From Lacticaseibacillus daqingensis (GTDB lineage Bacteria; Bacillota; Bacilli; Lactobacillales; Lactobacillaceae), in assembly GCF_003946115.1 (NCBI RefSeq), contig NZ_RHOH01000003.1, positions 1-64,000 of the forward strand: a DNA stretch of 64,000 nt. The letters are read 5' to 3'. Below are positions 41,500 through 48,811 of the stretch, in pieces; position 1 is the first letter of the stretch; the number at the start of each line of letters is the position of its first letter. The translations under genes and the position numbers were made by a program. The notes beneath the pieces are model-generated. The model was given only the letters and a program-made list of their open reading frames with translations, was not told the DNA's origin and searched no databases.

Positions 41500-42243
41500 A
41501 TGCGAATCAATAAACTATTTCGCCTTGCCGCTATTGCGGTGATTGCCGTGGGTGCGGTAATCGCGACAGTAGCTACCACTGACACATCACAGCCACAAGT
41601 GGTCATGGCCGCGAAGAAGAAGGTGAAGGTTAAGCTTACCTCAACGGTCTTCTATCCGGATTCATCAAACAAAGCATACGTCACAGGCAAAACCACCCCA
41701 AAAGCTAAGGTCAAGGCTGGCTTACTCGGCTACGTAAAAGTCGGCAAGTCTGGTACGTTCAAGCTCAAGGTCAAGGCAAAGGCAAAGGATAAGAAAGTCA
41801 CTATCACTGCCAAGTTGAGTGGGCACAAGACCACAAAGAAGAAAGTCACCATTAAAGCCAAGGGTTCCGTGGATCCGAAGGTCCAGGCAGAACTGAAAAC
41901 CATCAACGAGACGATTGCCACCAGGCTTAAGGAAGATCAAGGCTTCGCAGACGGCACGCTCGACGAAAACGGTAATCCGACCAAGAACGGCACCCCAAAT
42001 GAGGCCTTCACTTGGGCAACATACATCGATAGCATCACAATCGATGCTGATCACCTAGTAACCGCACAGGCCAAGACAGCGGCAATGTCGCTACCTAAAG
42101 ATGATCAAAAAGCACTGGCGGAACACTCGGGTAAGCTGGCGCTAGCGACACTAGCAGAACTTGACAAAGCTTCTGAACAAGAACTGACCAGCAAGCTCCC
42201 TACCAGCCTCAAGGTTGGTAATAGGTTCATCTCACACTACTGA
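41500..42243 (+). CDS. Secreted lysine-rich Ig-like protein, lysogeny-module cargo
   Basis: The 247-residue protein has a clear signal peptide (MRINKLFRLAAIAVIAVGAV, then cleavage near VVMAAKKK) and no lipobox cysteine. Residues 38-125 form a bacterial Ig-like fold with very many lysines (FKLKVKAKAKDKKVTITAKL). The C-terminal region is helical with no family recognised (CAP-like pattern EAFTWATYIDSITID). It follows the repressor and protease genes and would be expressed in the lysogen, so superinfection exclusion or a host-surface function is likely. That is inference. Confidence 0.7.
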   Translation: MRINKLFRLAAIAVIAVGAVIATVATTDTSQPQVVMAAKKKVKVKLTSTVFYPDSSNKAYVTGKTTPKAKVKAGLLGYVKVGKSGTFKLKVKAKAKDKKVTITAKLSGHKTTKKKVTIKAKGSVDPKVQAELKTINETIATRLKEDQGFADGTLDENGNPTKNGTPNEAFTWATYIDSITIDADHLVTAQAKTAAMSLPKDDQKALAEHSGKLALATLAELDKASEQELTSKLPTSLKVGNRFISHY

Positions 42244-42304
42244 GTAAGACGGCCCGGTCTCGGAACATCGTCCCACAAAAAGAGTGCGGAAAGGACGAAA
42301 ACAC

Positions 42305-42793
42305 TTGGCAAAATATGATTTAGACAATTTGAGTGACACTGAAATTGAGGAAGTCATGCACTCTCTTAAACATCCCTCAACGATTAAATCGTTTGACCAG
42401 TGGTACCAAGATGTTTCTTCCTCACTTTTTCTGGGTCAAACAAACTATGACAACCAGAGAGTTATTGGCGACGTTGATAAGATTCGATATATCCTTCACA
42501 TCCGAGTCGGCAAATTTGAAAACCGTTACAGCATTCACCTACGCTTTATAGAGAACAACATGCATCTGCTTCGTCTGGATGTTGGCACTGGTCACAGTAA
42601 CCCAGATGGAACACACATATCCGGCGATCATATTCACATTTATGTCAGCTCTGAAAAGCATGCAAAGTTTTTTGCTACACCATTAGAGAAGAGCGACTTT
42701 CCAAATCTTAATAATCTAGCCGATGCCCTCGATGCATTTCTCGACTATACTAACGTAAAAAGGAGGCGGCGAAATGGCACTGACAGCATCTGA
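42305..42793 (+). CDS. Unknown protein paired with DUF1828 gene
   Basis: I chose TTG at 42305, nine bases after GGAAAGGA; the frame is open to a GTG at 42284. The 162-residue protein (LSDTEIEEVMHSLKHPSTIK) is alpha-beta and carries HISGDHIHIYVSSEKHAKFF in the middle, a His-rich strand. It resembles proteins found with DUF1828 genes in Firmicute prophages. It overlaps the DUF1828 gene by 20 bp, so the two are translated together. Confidence 0.65.
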   Translation: MAKYDLDNLSDTEIEEVMHSLKHPSTIKSFDQWYQDVSSSLFLGQTNYDNQRVIGDVDKIRYILHIRVGKFENRYSIHLRFIENNMHLLRLDVGTGHSNPDGTHISGDHIHIYVSSEKHAKFFATPLEKSDFPNLNNLADALDAFLDYTNVKRRRRNGTDSI

Positions 42794-43568
42794 ACTCGAA
42801 AAGACCTATTTTTCATGGTTGCGTGACAAGTATACTTTTTCAGACCTAAGCAGTGACGTGGTGAAGATCGAGACGCCATTTCTCGACTCTGAGTTCGACG
42901 ACATCGTGCTCTACGCTCAGTCTTTGAAGTCGGGAAAAATCGTTATTACTGATGATGGCTGGACGATTGACAATCTTGAATCAATGGGTATTTCATTTTC
43001 CAAGCGTGCAACGACACGGCGTCGACTGCTCGATGAAATATCGGTTAGCTTCGGCGTTGACATCAGCTTTGAAACCAAGGAAATTTCCATCCACACAACG
43101 CTTAACGATTTTCCGGAGGCTAAGCATCGCCTTCTACTAGCAATTATGCGAGCGAATGATCTGGCCTTCCTAGCACCAGCCAACGTTAAGGCTTCTTTCG
43201 TCGATGACGTCAGGGACTTGCTTGACGAAAACAGAATTCTCTACACGCCAAGCATTTTAATCCCTAGTTCACAGGGGTTGGCAGTTCATTTTGATTTCTC
43301 TATTCCAGTTCCAGATGGAAATCAGAAATTACTCCGCACAATTTCATATCCGAACAATCTCAACAATATGAAAATTGCAAACTACGATATAAACCTCGCT
43401 AGTCGTACACGGAAAGCTAAGTACATCGTCATCTTGAATGACATAAAGAAGGCTCTGACAAACAAGCCTGTCCTTGATGCAATGGTGGAAGATTCAGATT
43501 ATCCCTTCGATATTCACAGTTTCACAGATGTCAAGAAAGACCCATCAATTCTGACAAATGCCGCATAA
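42774..43568 (+). CDS. DUF1828/DUF1829 protein
   Basis: The 264-residue protein matches DUF1828 (VVKIETPFLDSEFDDIVLYA, then ITDDGWTIDNLESMGISF) followed by a DUF1829-like part (ILYTPSILIPSSQGLAVHFD). Its function is unknown. It is the last gene of the lysogeny transcript, followed by a terminator. Proteins of this type are frequent in prophages and islands and are often one half of two-gene units. I infer cargo that acts against other phages, or a toxin-antitoxin pair, with low certainty. Confidence 0.75.
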   Translation: MALTASELEKTYFSWLRDKYTFSDLSSDVVKIETPFLDSEFDDIVLYAQSLKSGKIVITDDGWTIDNLESMGISFSKRATTRRRLLDEISVSFGVDISFETKEISIHTTLNDFPEAKHRLLLAIMRANDLAFLAPANVKASFVDDVRDLLDENRILYTPSILIPSSQGLAVHFDFSIPVPDGNQKLLRTISYPNNLNNMKIANYDINLASRTRKAKYIVILNDIKKALTNKPVLDAMVEDSDYPFDIHSFTDVKKDPSILTNAA

Positions 43569-43587
43569 CAGCGTTTAGTGCATTACC

Positions 43588-43613
43588 GGCCCCCTTTCGG
43601 AGGCCTTTCTTTC
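43588..43613 (+). terminator. Terminator of the lysogeny operon
   Basis: The stem GGCCCCC/GGAGGCC (loop TTTC, one mismatch) is followed by TTTCTTTC. It lies 20 bp after the DUF1828 gene and isolates int transcription. Confidence 0.7.
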
Positions 43614-43624
43614 ACAGCTAAAAA

Positions 43625-43636
43625 GAACATACGTTC
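43625..43636 (+). promoter_or_regulatory. LexA/DinR-type box upstream of integrase
   Basis: The palindrome GAACATACGTTC fits the Gram-positive LexA core (GAACNNNNGTTC). It lies 55 bp upstream of the integrase start. A -10-like TATACT is at 43664-43669, but no good -35 is evident at the proper distance. Compare the box at 10685. Confidence 0.68.
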
Positions 43637-43690
43637 CCACCATGGCAAGTCTATTGCCACCCATATACTAGACAATCGGAGGATTACCTG

Positions 43691-44869
43691 ATGCCAAAAT
43701 GGACACCAATCAAGGGCCACACCGGCCTATACGAATACAAAACTCAAAAAGGAACACGCTACGGGGCGCGCCGTACATACACGGATGCAATGGGCAAGCG
43801 CCGCGAGTGGCAAACATCAGGCAAGCTCTTCTGGCGAGATGCTGATCGTGATCTCAAGCAATTCGAATCTGATCTCGCCAATGGCAAGGTCGGCCCCATC
43901 ACTAACCAGAACATCACCGTGGATCAGTATCATCAGCAGCTTGTCCAGCGAAAGCTCAAGCTCGGCGACTGGCGTGAATCAACCCGGCGCGCTCAGATGA
44001 ACTACTACAAGGGCTACGTTAAGCCAGCATTCGGTAATCGCAAGCTGACCACGATCACACGTAGCGAGTACCAAGCCTACTTGGACGGATTGGCAATCAA
44101 GGGCTTGGCTGCGTCAACCATCAAGACGATTGACAGCATCATGAAGAACATCATGAATGACGCTGAGAATCAAGACGTGATCGACAAGAACCGGCTGCGC
44201 GGCTTGAAGCTCGGCGGCAAGGAAGCCCGTAGCAAGGAGCTCAGCAATGACCAGATTCAAAAATGGCTCAAACAGGCCACCGAGATGCTCGATGAGTATG
44301 AGATGACCATGGTGCTTGTCGATACGCTCGGCCTGCGCCGCGGTGAGGTTATGGGTCTCCGCAACGAATCCATCACCATCACTCATGACGAAGTGAATAA
44401 TCGCGATCAGGCAGCCATCAAGATTGACTTGCAACGCACGCCCACAACGCTCACGGGCGGGCCGCTTAAGACCAAGTCATCGTATCGCACGATTTGGGTA
44501 TTCGGTTCACTAGTCGAGCGGCTCAAGTTCGCTATGCTGACAGCGGACAACCTGCGCCAGCGCAATCATATTCAGTCTGACAAGCACTGGTTGTGGCTGG
44601 GCGAAAATGGTAACCCCTTCTACCCTGATTACATTGGCCGCCTTGAGCGCGCCGTCAGCGATGAATGCGACATCAAGGTTTACCCTCACCTATTGCGCCA
44701 CTACTTTGCCACCACGACCATCGCCGGTGAGAAGCCGCAAATTGACGTCATGCACTACCTTGGGCACAAGAATTTGCAGATGACCGCAGACTACACCCGG
44801 GCCAGCAAAGAGGCCAGCCTGAACGTCTATTCAGGCATTGATGGGTTCATCAGTTCATTAACCAAATAA
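43691..44869 (+). CDS. int: Tyrosine integrase
   Basis: The 392-residue recombinase has an arm-type binding domain (TPIKGHTGLYEYKTQKG onward), a SAM-like core-binding domain (about 70-170) and a catalytic domain with Arg in LGLRRGEVMGL, HLLRHYFATT, LGHKNLQM and the nucleophile Tyr in ADYTRA (about 368). It inserts and excises the prophage at the guaA tail. It lies about 190 bp from attR and points toward it, with candidate arm sites between. A LexA-type box upstream suggests induction by DNA damage. Confidence 0.95.
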   Translation: MPKWTPIKGHTGLYEYKTQKGTRYGARRTYTDAMGKRREWQTSGKLFWRDADRDLKQFESDLANGKVGPITNQNITVDQYHQQLVQRKLKLGDWRESTRRAQMNYYKGYVKPAFGNRKLTTITRSEYQAYLDGLAIKGLAASTIKTIDSIMKNIMNDAENQDVIDKNRLRGLKLGGKEARSKELSNDQIQKWLKQATEMLDEYEMTMVLVDTLGLRRGEVMGLRNESITITHDEVNNRDQAAIKIDLQRTPTTLTGGPLKTKSSYRTIWVFGSLVERLKFAMLTADNLRQRNHIQSDKHWLWLGENGNPFYPDYIGRLERAVSDECDIKVYPHLLRHYFATTTIAGEKPQIDVMHYLGHKNLQMTADYTRASKEASLNVYSGIDGFISSLTK

Positions 44870-44889
44870 TAACTTTCAGGTTATATCAT

Positions 44890-44935
44890 GTGGGAACTTT
44901 CGAAATTCAAAATCTCCCACGGAATCTCCCACGAA
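44890..44935. other. Integrase arm-type repeats near attR
   Basis: CTCCCACGGA (44914-44923) and CTCCCACGAA (44926-44935) are direct repeats 12 bp apart. An inverted GTGGGA lies at 44890-44895. The same CTCCCACGAA is present inside the other end at 10632. Confidence 0.6.
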
Positions 44936-44988
44936 TCACTTTGTTTTTAACTGTTTTTAATTGGATTTGATGGAACTCGGAAAAGCAG

Positions 44989-45032
44989 CAAAAAAGGCCC
45001 CGCAACGCGCCAATGCAGGCGTGGTGCGGGGT
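44989..45032 (-). terminator. Present guaA terminator, inside the prophage end
   Basis: On the minus strand a long stem (CCCCGCA...TGCGGGG with inner CGCC/GGCG) is followed by TTTTTT about 30 bp after the guaA stop. It lies on the prophage side of attR, so the element supplies the terminator that guaA now uses. Confidence 0.85.
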
Positions 45033-45059
45033 CTAGCGTGTTATCTATTTAGGGCCGGC

Positions 45060-46610
45060 TCATTCCCATTCCACGGTAGCAGGTGGCTTGGACGTGATGT
45101 CGTAAACGACGCGGTTAATGTGCCCCACCTCGTTAACAATCCGGGCCGAGATCTTCTGCAGCACTTCCCAGTCGATCCGGGCAAAGTCGGCGGTCATCCC
45201 ATCAATCGAGGTAATAGCACGAATAGCGATGGTGTAGTCGTAGGTGCGGCCGTCACCCATGACACCGACGGAGCGGAAACCTGGGAGGACGGTGAAGTAC
45301 TGCCAGATGCTTTCGTCCAGACCGGCCTTCTTGATTTCATCGCGGAGGACGGCGTCGGATTCGCGGACGATCTCAAGCTTGTCTTCGGTGACTTCACCGA
45401 GGACGCGGATGCCGAGGCCTGGGCCTGGGAACGGCTGGCGCCACACGAGTTCGTGCGGGATGCCCAAGTTCTCGCCGAGCTCGCGGGCTTCGTCTTTGAA
45501 CAGCTTGTTGAGCGGTTCGATCAGCTTGAACTTCAGGTCTTCTGGCAGGCCGCCGACGTTGTGGTGGGACTTGATGGTCTGGGCGGTGTCGGTGCCGGAT
45601 TCCACGACGTCGGTGTAAAGCGTGCCTTGGGCGAGGTACTCGATGCCGTCCAGCTTACGCGCTTCGGCGTTGAAGACTTCGATGAAATCGCGGCCGATGA
45701 TCTTGCGCTTTTGCTCGGGGTCGGTGACGCCCTTGAGGTCACCGAGGAAGCGGTCAGCAGCGTCGACTTTGATGATGTTGACGCCGAGGCCTTTGCCGAG
45801 GGAATCCATGACTTGGTCGGCTTCGTTCTTGCGCAGCAGGCCGTGGTCGACGAAGACGGCGGTCAGCTGGCTGCCGATGGCCTTGTTGAGCAAGGCGGCC
45901 ACGACGGAGGAGTCCACCCCGCCTGAGAGGCCGAGCAGGACTTTTTTATCGCCAACTTCGGCGCGGATGGCGTCGATCTGCTGTTCGATGAAGTCGCCCA
46001 TGTTCCAGTTGGCCTCAGCGCCGCAGACGTCGAAGGCAAAATGGTGCAGGATCTCGTGGCCGTACTGGGTGTGCTGGACTTCGGCGTGGAACTGGATGCC
46101 GTAGAACTTGCGCGCATCGTCGTCCATGGCGGAGATCGGGCAGTTGTCGGAGGTGGCGGTGACGCGGAAGCCGGCTGGGGCTTCACGCACGAGGTCGCCG
46201 TGGCTCATCCAGACGGTTTGCTTCGCCGGCAGGTCCTTGAACACGGCTGCGGTCGGGTCGGTGACGGTGATGTCGACCTTGCCGTACTCGCGGTTGGTGG
46301 CGGGCTCCACGCGGCCGCCGAGGCGCTGGGCCATCAGCTGCATGCCGTAGCACACGCCGAGGATCGGGATGCCCAAGTTGAAGATCTCGTCGTCCACGCC
46401 CAGGGCACCTTCGTCATACACGGAGTTCGGGCCGCCGGAGAAAATGATCCCCTTAGGCGCGATTGCCTTCACTTCTGCTGCGGTGATGGTGTGCGGCTTG
46501 AGCTCGGAGTAGATGCCGAACTCACGAATGCGCCGCGTGATCAGTTGGTTGTATTGACTGCCGTAATCGAGGACGATGATCTTGTCATAGTCTTGGGTCG
46601 TCTTAGCCAC
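45060..46610 (-). CDS. guaA: GMP synthase (glutamine-hydrolysing)
   Basis: The 516-residue enzyme converts XMP, ATP and glutamine to GMP. The N-terminal class I amidotransferase has GVCYGMQ (nucleophile Cys near 87) and the His/Glu of [11 protein letters not shown]. The ATP pyrophosphatase has the PP-loop [10 protein letters not shown] near 224, and the C-terminal dimerisation domain ends KPPATVEWE. The start is GTG behind AAGGAG. The last codons form the attachment site of the prophage, and the reading frame is preserved. Confidence 0.97.
   Translation of the reverse strand: MAKTTQDYDKIIVLDYGSQYNQLITRRIREFGIYSELKPHTITAAEVKAIAPKGIIFSGGPNSVYDEGALGVDDEIFNLGIPILGVCYGMQLMAQRLGGRVEPATNREYGKVDITVTDPTAAVFKDLPAKQTVWMSHGDLVREAPAGFRVTATSDNCPISAMDDDARKFYGIQFHAEVQHTQYGHEILHHFAFDVCGAEANWNMGDFIEQQIDAIRAEVGDKKVLLGLSGGVDSSVVAALLNKAIGSQLTAVFVDHGLLRKNEADQVMDSLGKGLGVNIIKVDAADRFLGDLKGVTDPEQKRKIIGRDFIEVFNAEARKLDGIEYLAQGTLYTDVVESGTDTAQTIKSHHNVGGLPEDLKFKLIEPLNKLFKDEARELGENLGIPHELVWRQPFPGPGLGIRVLGEVTEDKLEIVRESDAVLRDEIKKAGLDESIWQYFTVLPGFRSVGVMGDGRTYDYTIAIRAITSIDGMTADFARIDWEVLQKISARIVNEVGHINRVVYDITSKPPATVEWE
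45062..45080. other. attR core in the guaA tail
   Basis: ATTCCCATTCCACGGTAGC forms the last codons of guaA. It matches attL (10570-10588) at 16/19 positions, identical over the first ten. Confidence 0.78.
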
Positions 46611-46643
46611 GTTTTGCCACGCTCCTTAATTTTAATATTCCTA

Positions 46644-46672
46644 TGATACTGAAAACTGCGCCATTGGTCAAT
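46644..46672 (-). promoter_or_regulatory. guaA promoter
   Basis: The minus strand has -35 TTGACC (46667-46672) and -10 TATCAT (46644-46649), 17 bp apart, 34 bp before the GTG start. No purine riboswitch or PurR-type box was recognised upstream. Confidence 0.7.
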
Positions 46673-46777
46673 TCAGTCTGAGAAGCGCCTCATTCTAAGC
46701 TTCCATTAAAGCCAAAACCGAATGACGCGCACCAATGCCTTCTCTATTATACTGTTAAATGACAGGAGGGCTAGCCG

Positions 46778-46921
46778 ATGTTGGGATATTTTGCGTTTTG
46801 TTGGGTCGTGATCCTCGCCCTGTTCGCGTTCGACCGACGCCGCGCGCGCCGAGTCGCAGTGGGACTGGCCATCGCCTTGGCCGTGGCCCCATTTTTGCTG
46901 GTATTTGTAACTGGATGTTGA
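46778..46921 (+). CDS. 47-residue membrane protein
   Basis: The ATG follows GACAGGAGGGCTAGCCG. Two hydrophobic helices (YFAFCWVVILALFAF, and VGLAIALAVAPFLLVFVTGC) are joined by an arginine-rich turn (DRRRARR). No family is recognised. It diverges from guaA and is followed by a strong hairpin. Confidence 0.65.
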   Translation: MLGYFAFCWVVILALFAFDRRRARRVAVGLAIALAVAPFLLVFVTGC

Positions 46922-46927
46922 GAGAAA

Positions 46928-46985
46928 CCCCGCCTTGCGCGCCCCACTTCTGAGGGGGCATACAAGGCGGGGGGGCGTTTTGGGT
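46928..46985 (+). terminator. Hairpin terminator after small membrane gene
   Basis: The 10-bp perfect stem CCCCGCCTTG/CAAGGCGGGG is followed by GGGCGTTTTGG. The U-tract is short, so efficiency is uncertain. Confidence 0.65.
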
Positions 46986-47338
46986 GTCGTGGCTAGGGTG
47001 TGTTTTAAATTCCCGGACTCCGATTATGAACAACCCAGGCATCCACTAAAATGGTTATGTTTGCGACCCACAAATCTCGAAAGACGCGCTACGCAGATAT
47101 TTTAAAACATGCGCTAGGATCAGAACTCACCAGTTTTGAGCCCACATAAATGAAGACACAAGGACTGACTGAGGTCTCACAATTGTCGTGAGACTTTCCG
47201 CTCATCCCACCTATTGCACGAAGCCTCATCACTCACCGCTGAGACATTTCTAGCCAACTCTGTATCTTGGCCAAAATCTCAATTCATGCTGTTCTCAAAA
47301 AAGAGACTAGTCAATGTCATCCGCGACCACAAAACGGA

Positions 47339-47515
47339 GGGCCAGACCGTGAGGCTGGAGGCGGAGGCAGGGGGCGAGCCAGCGTGATGGTGCTGTTGGC
47401 CGGCGGTTTTTGCCGGTCTACAGCACGGGCGGGTCCCGAGACCGCTCTTTGGCTCGGGGGAGCCCCACGCGTTCCGCCGCCCCCTGCCGGAGCCGGAAGT
47501 CTCACGGTCTGGCCC
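47339..47515. repeat. Long structured inverted repeat A (three-way junction)
   Basis: The closing stem 47339-47353/47501-47515 has 15 perfect pairs (GGGCCAGACCGTGAG). A second stem GGCAGGGGGCG/CGCCCCCTGCC (47366-47376/47478-47488) and GCGTG/CACGC follow. Two arms branch off: GTGCTGT-GGCCGGC/GCCGGTC-ACAGCAC and a GGGC-CCCGAG/CTCGGG-GCCC hairpin. It lies in a 750-bp gap (46922-47675) with no credible gene. It is not tmRNA, RNase P or 6S RNA by their conserved motifs. It could be a structured RNA or a palindromic mobile repeat. Confidence 0.7.
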
Positions 47516-47569
47516 GGCAAGCAGACCCTAGCAGGGATACGTCACATCGTCGAGCTCCGGACTCGCAAC

Positions 47570-47656
47570 GCGGGCGCGTATAGCGACGCCACCACCATCG
47601 AGCCCAAGTTCGGGGCTCAACGGCGGTGGCTAGGCTATCCGTCCCGCTAAGCCCGC
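47570..47656. repeat. Second long imperfect hairpin beside element A
   Basis: Nested stems GCGGGC/GCCCGC, ATAGC/GCTAT, GCCACC/GGTGGC and GAGCCC/GGGCTC are closed by the loop AAGTTCG. It lies between element A and the coaA stop codon, with no T-run after it on either strand. Confidence 0.65.
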
Positions 47657-47675
47657 GAGTCCTGCGCTCTGGGCC

Positions 47676-48599
47676 TCAGAACTTCCTCAGCGACACCGCG
47701 TCGATGACATGATTCTCGGTTTTATGCAGGATGATGTCAGCGCGGTTTTTGGTTGGGAGGATGTACTCGGTCAGGTTCTTAAGGTTGACGTCGTGCCAGA
47801 CTTGGCGCGCCATGTTGAAGGCGTCCTCGCGGTCCCCGGTCGCGTACTGGTAGTAGTAGTTGGTCGGGTCGGTGAAGGCGGTGTCCAAAAGCATCCCGAA
47901 GCGCTCGAGGTACCACTGCTCGATCAGCTGCGGGTCGGCGTCGACGTAGACGGAGAAGTCGAAGTAATCGGAGACGTAGATCGGCTCTTGGCTCGGCAGC
48001 TGGAGGACGTTGATGCCTTCGACGATGAGGATGTCGGGGTGGTCGATCACCTCTTCCTCATCGGGCACGATGTCGTAGATCTGGTGGCTGTACTTGGGCG
48101 CGCGCACGGTGCCGGAGTTGTTCTTGACGTTGTTCAGAAAGTGGATCAGGAGGTTCATGTCGTAGCTTTCCGGGAAGCCCTTGCGGTTCAAAATGCCGCG
48201 GCGCACGAGCTCCTTGTTGGGATACAGGAAGCCATCGGTGGTGATTAGCTGAATGCGCTTTTCCGGGTAGGCGCGGGCGAGCAGTAGCTGTAGCAGGCGC
48301 GCGGTGGTGCTTTTGCCCACGGCCACGGAGCCGCAGATGCCGATGATGAACGGGTGCGTGTGGTGCGGCACGTCCAGGAACTCGCTGAGGTCGAACTCGG
48401 CGCGCTGGTAGTCGCGGTAGCGGATGTGCAGCAGGTGGCGCAGCGGCGAGTAGATCGCCTTCACGTCGTCCATGCTGATGGTATCGTTCAGGGAGCGCAG
48501 GCTTTCAAGCTCGGCGTCCGAGACGGAGGCGAAGTTGTGGGCGTGAAAGGTCGACCACTCGCCGCGGCTGAACTGGTAGTAATTCATGAGGGATTCCAT
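47676..48599 (-). CDS. coaA: Type I pantothenate kinase
   Basis: The 307-residue kinase phosphorylates pantothenate in the first step of coenzyme A synthesis. The P-loop GICGSVAVGKST lies near residue 90. TTDGFLYPNKELVRRGILNR, RKGFPESYDMN and VEGINVLQ are the standard motifs of the bacterial type I enzyme, which is regulated by CoA. The start is the ATG at 48599 with GAGGT nine bases upstream; the GTG at 48608 is too close to it. Confidence 0.95.
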   Translation of the reverse strand: MESLMNYYQFSRGEWSTFHAHNFASVSDAELESLRSLNDTISMDDVKAIYSPLRHLLHIRYRDYQRAEFDLSEFLDVPHHTHPFIIGICGSVAVGKSTTARLLQLLLARAYPEKRIQLITTDGFLYPNKELVRRGILNRKGFPESYDMNLLIHFLNNVKNNSGTVRAPKYSHQIYDIVPDEEEVIDHPDILIVEGINVLQLPSQEPIYVSDYFDFSVYVDADPQLIEQWYLERFGMLLDTAFTDPTNYYYQYATGDREDAFNMARQVWHDVNLKNLTEYILPTKNRADIILHKTENHVIDAVSLRKF

Positions 48600-48614
48600 G
48601 GTGAGCACTTACCT

Positions 48615-48791
48615 CTAGGCGTGTTTTTGGTTGTTTTGTTGGATGCGTTGGGCCTGGTCGAACAACGGGCAGCCGACGTCCGAGCACTTGGAACAGCCAG
48701 CGCCCTTCTTGGCTTGGTTGAAAAATTGATTGTACACCACGACGCCAACCAGCGCCGCGATGACGATCGCGAGAATCACAGTTGCCATCAT
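48615..48791 (-). CDS. FeoB-associated Cys-rich membrane protein
   Basis: The 58-residue protein has one N-terminal membrane helix (ATVILAIVIAALVGVVVYNQ) and a cysteine cluster GCSKCSDVGCPLF, the FeoB_associated pattern. It follows feoB by 20 bp. It probably helps ferrous iron transport, replacing FeoC. The start is the ATG at 48791, eight bases after GGAG. Confidence 0.85.
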   Translation of the reverse strand: MMATVILAIVIAALVGVVVYNQFFNQAKKGAGCSKCSDVGCPLFDQAQRIQQNNQKHA

Positions 48792-48811
48792 AATCATCTC
48801 TCCTTTGAATG

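Larger units (their letters stand above)
10570..45071. mobile_element. Complete siphovirus-type prophage inserted at guaA 3' end
   Basis: The 34.5-kb unit runs from integrase and lysogeny genes (right) through replication, packaging, head, tail and lysis modules (left). It is bounded by the attL and attR repeats of the guaA tail. Large late genes look intact: terminase, portal, capsid, scaffold, tape measure, baseplate, holin and amidase. No stop or frameshift damage was noticed, so it may be inducible. LexA-type boxes precede int and the leftmost gene. Packaging looks cos-type by gene order, but I did not locate the cos site. Confidence 0.9.

Noticed and set aside
44961-45926. Long plus-strand frame opposite guaA
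   Set aside because: It is the antisense of the well-conserved GuaA coding sequence; such frames are common in GC-rich genes. The same holds for the long frames opposite feoB, helD, the ABC gene and terminase.
46611-46777. Purine riboswitch upstream of guaA
   Set aside because: The leader is only about 35 bases from the promoter to the start, with no aptamer-like pairing.
47267-47650. A 127-codon open frame in the gap before coaA
   Set aside because: Its composition is Gly/Arg/Pro-rich, it lies over the long inverted repeat, has no ribosome site and shows no protein-like pattern. It is a by-product of GC-rich structured DNA.
47339-47656. tmRNA, RNase P RNA or 6S RNA
   Set aside because: None of the conserved motifs of these RNAs could be found on either strand, so the structures are reported as unidentified.
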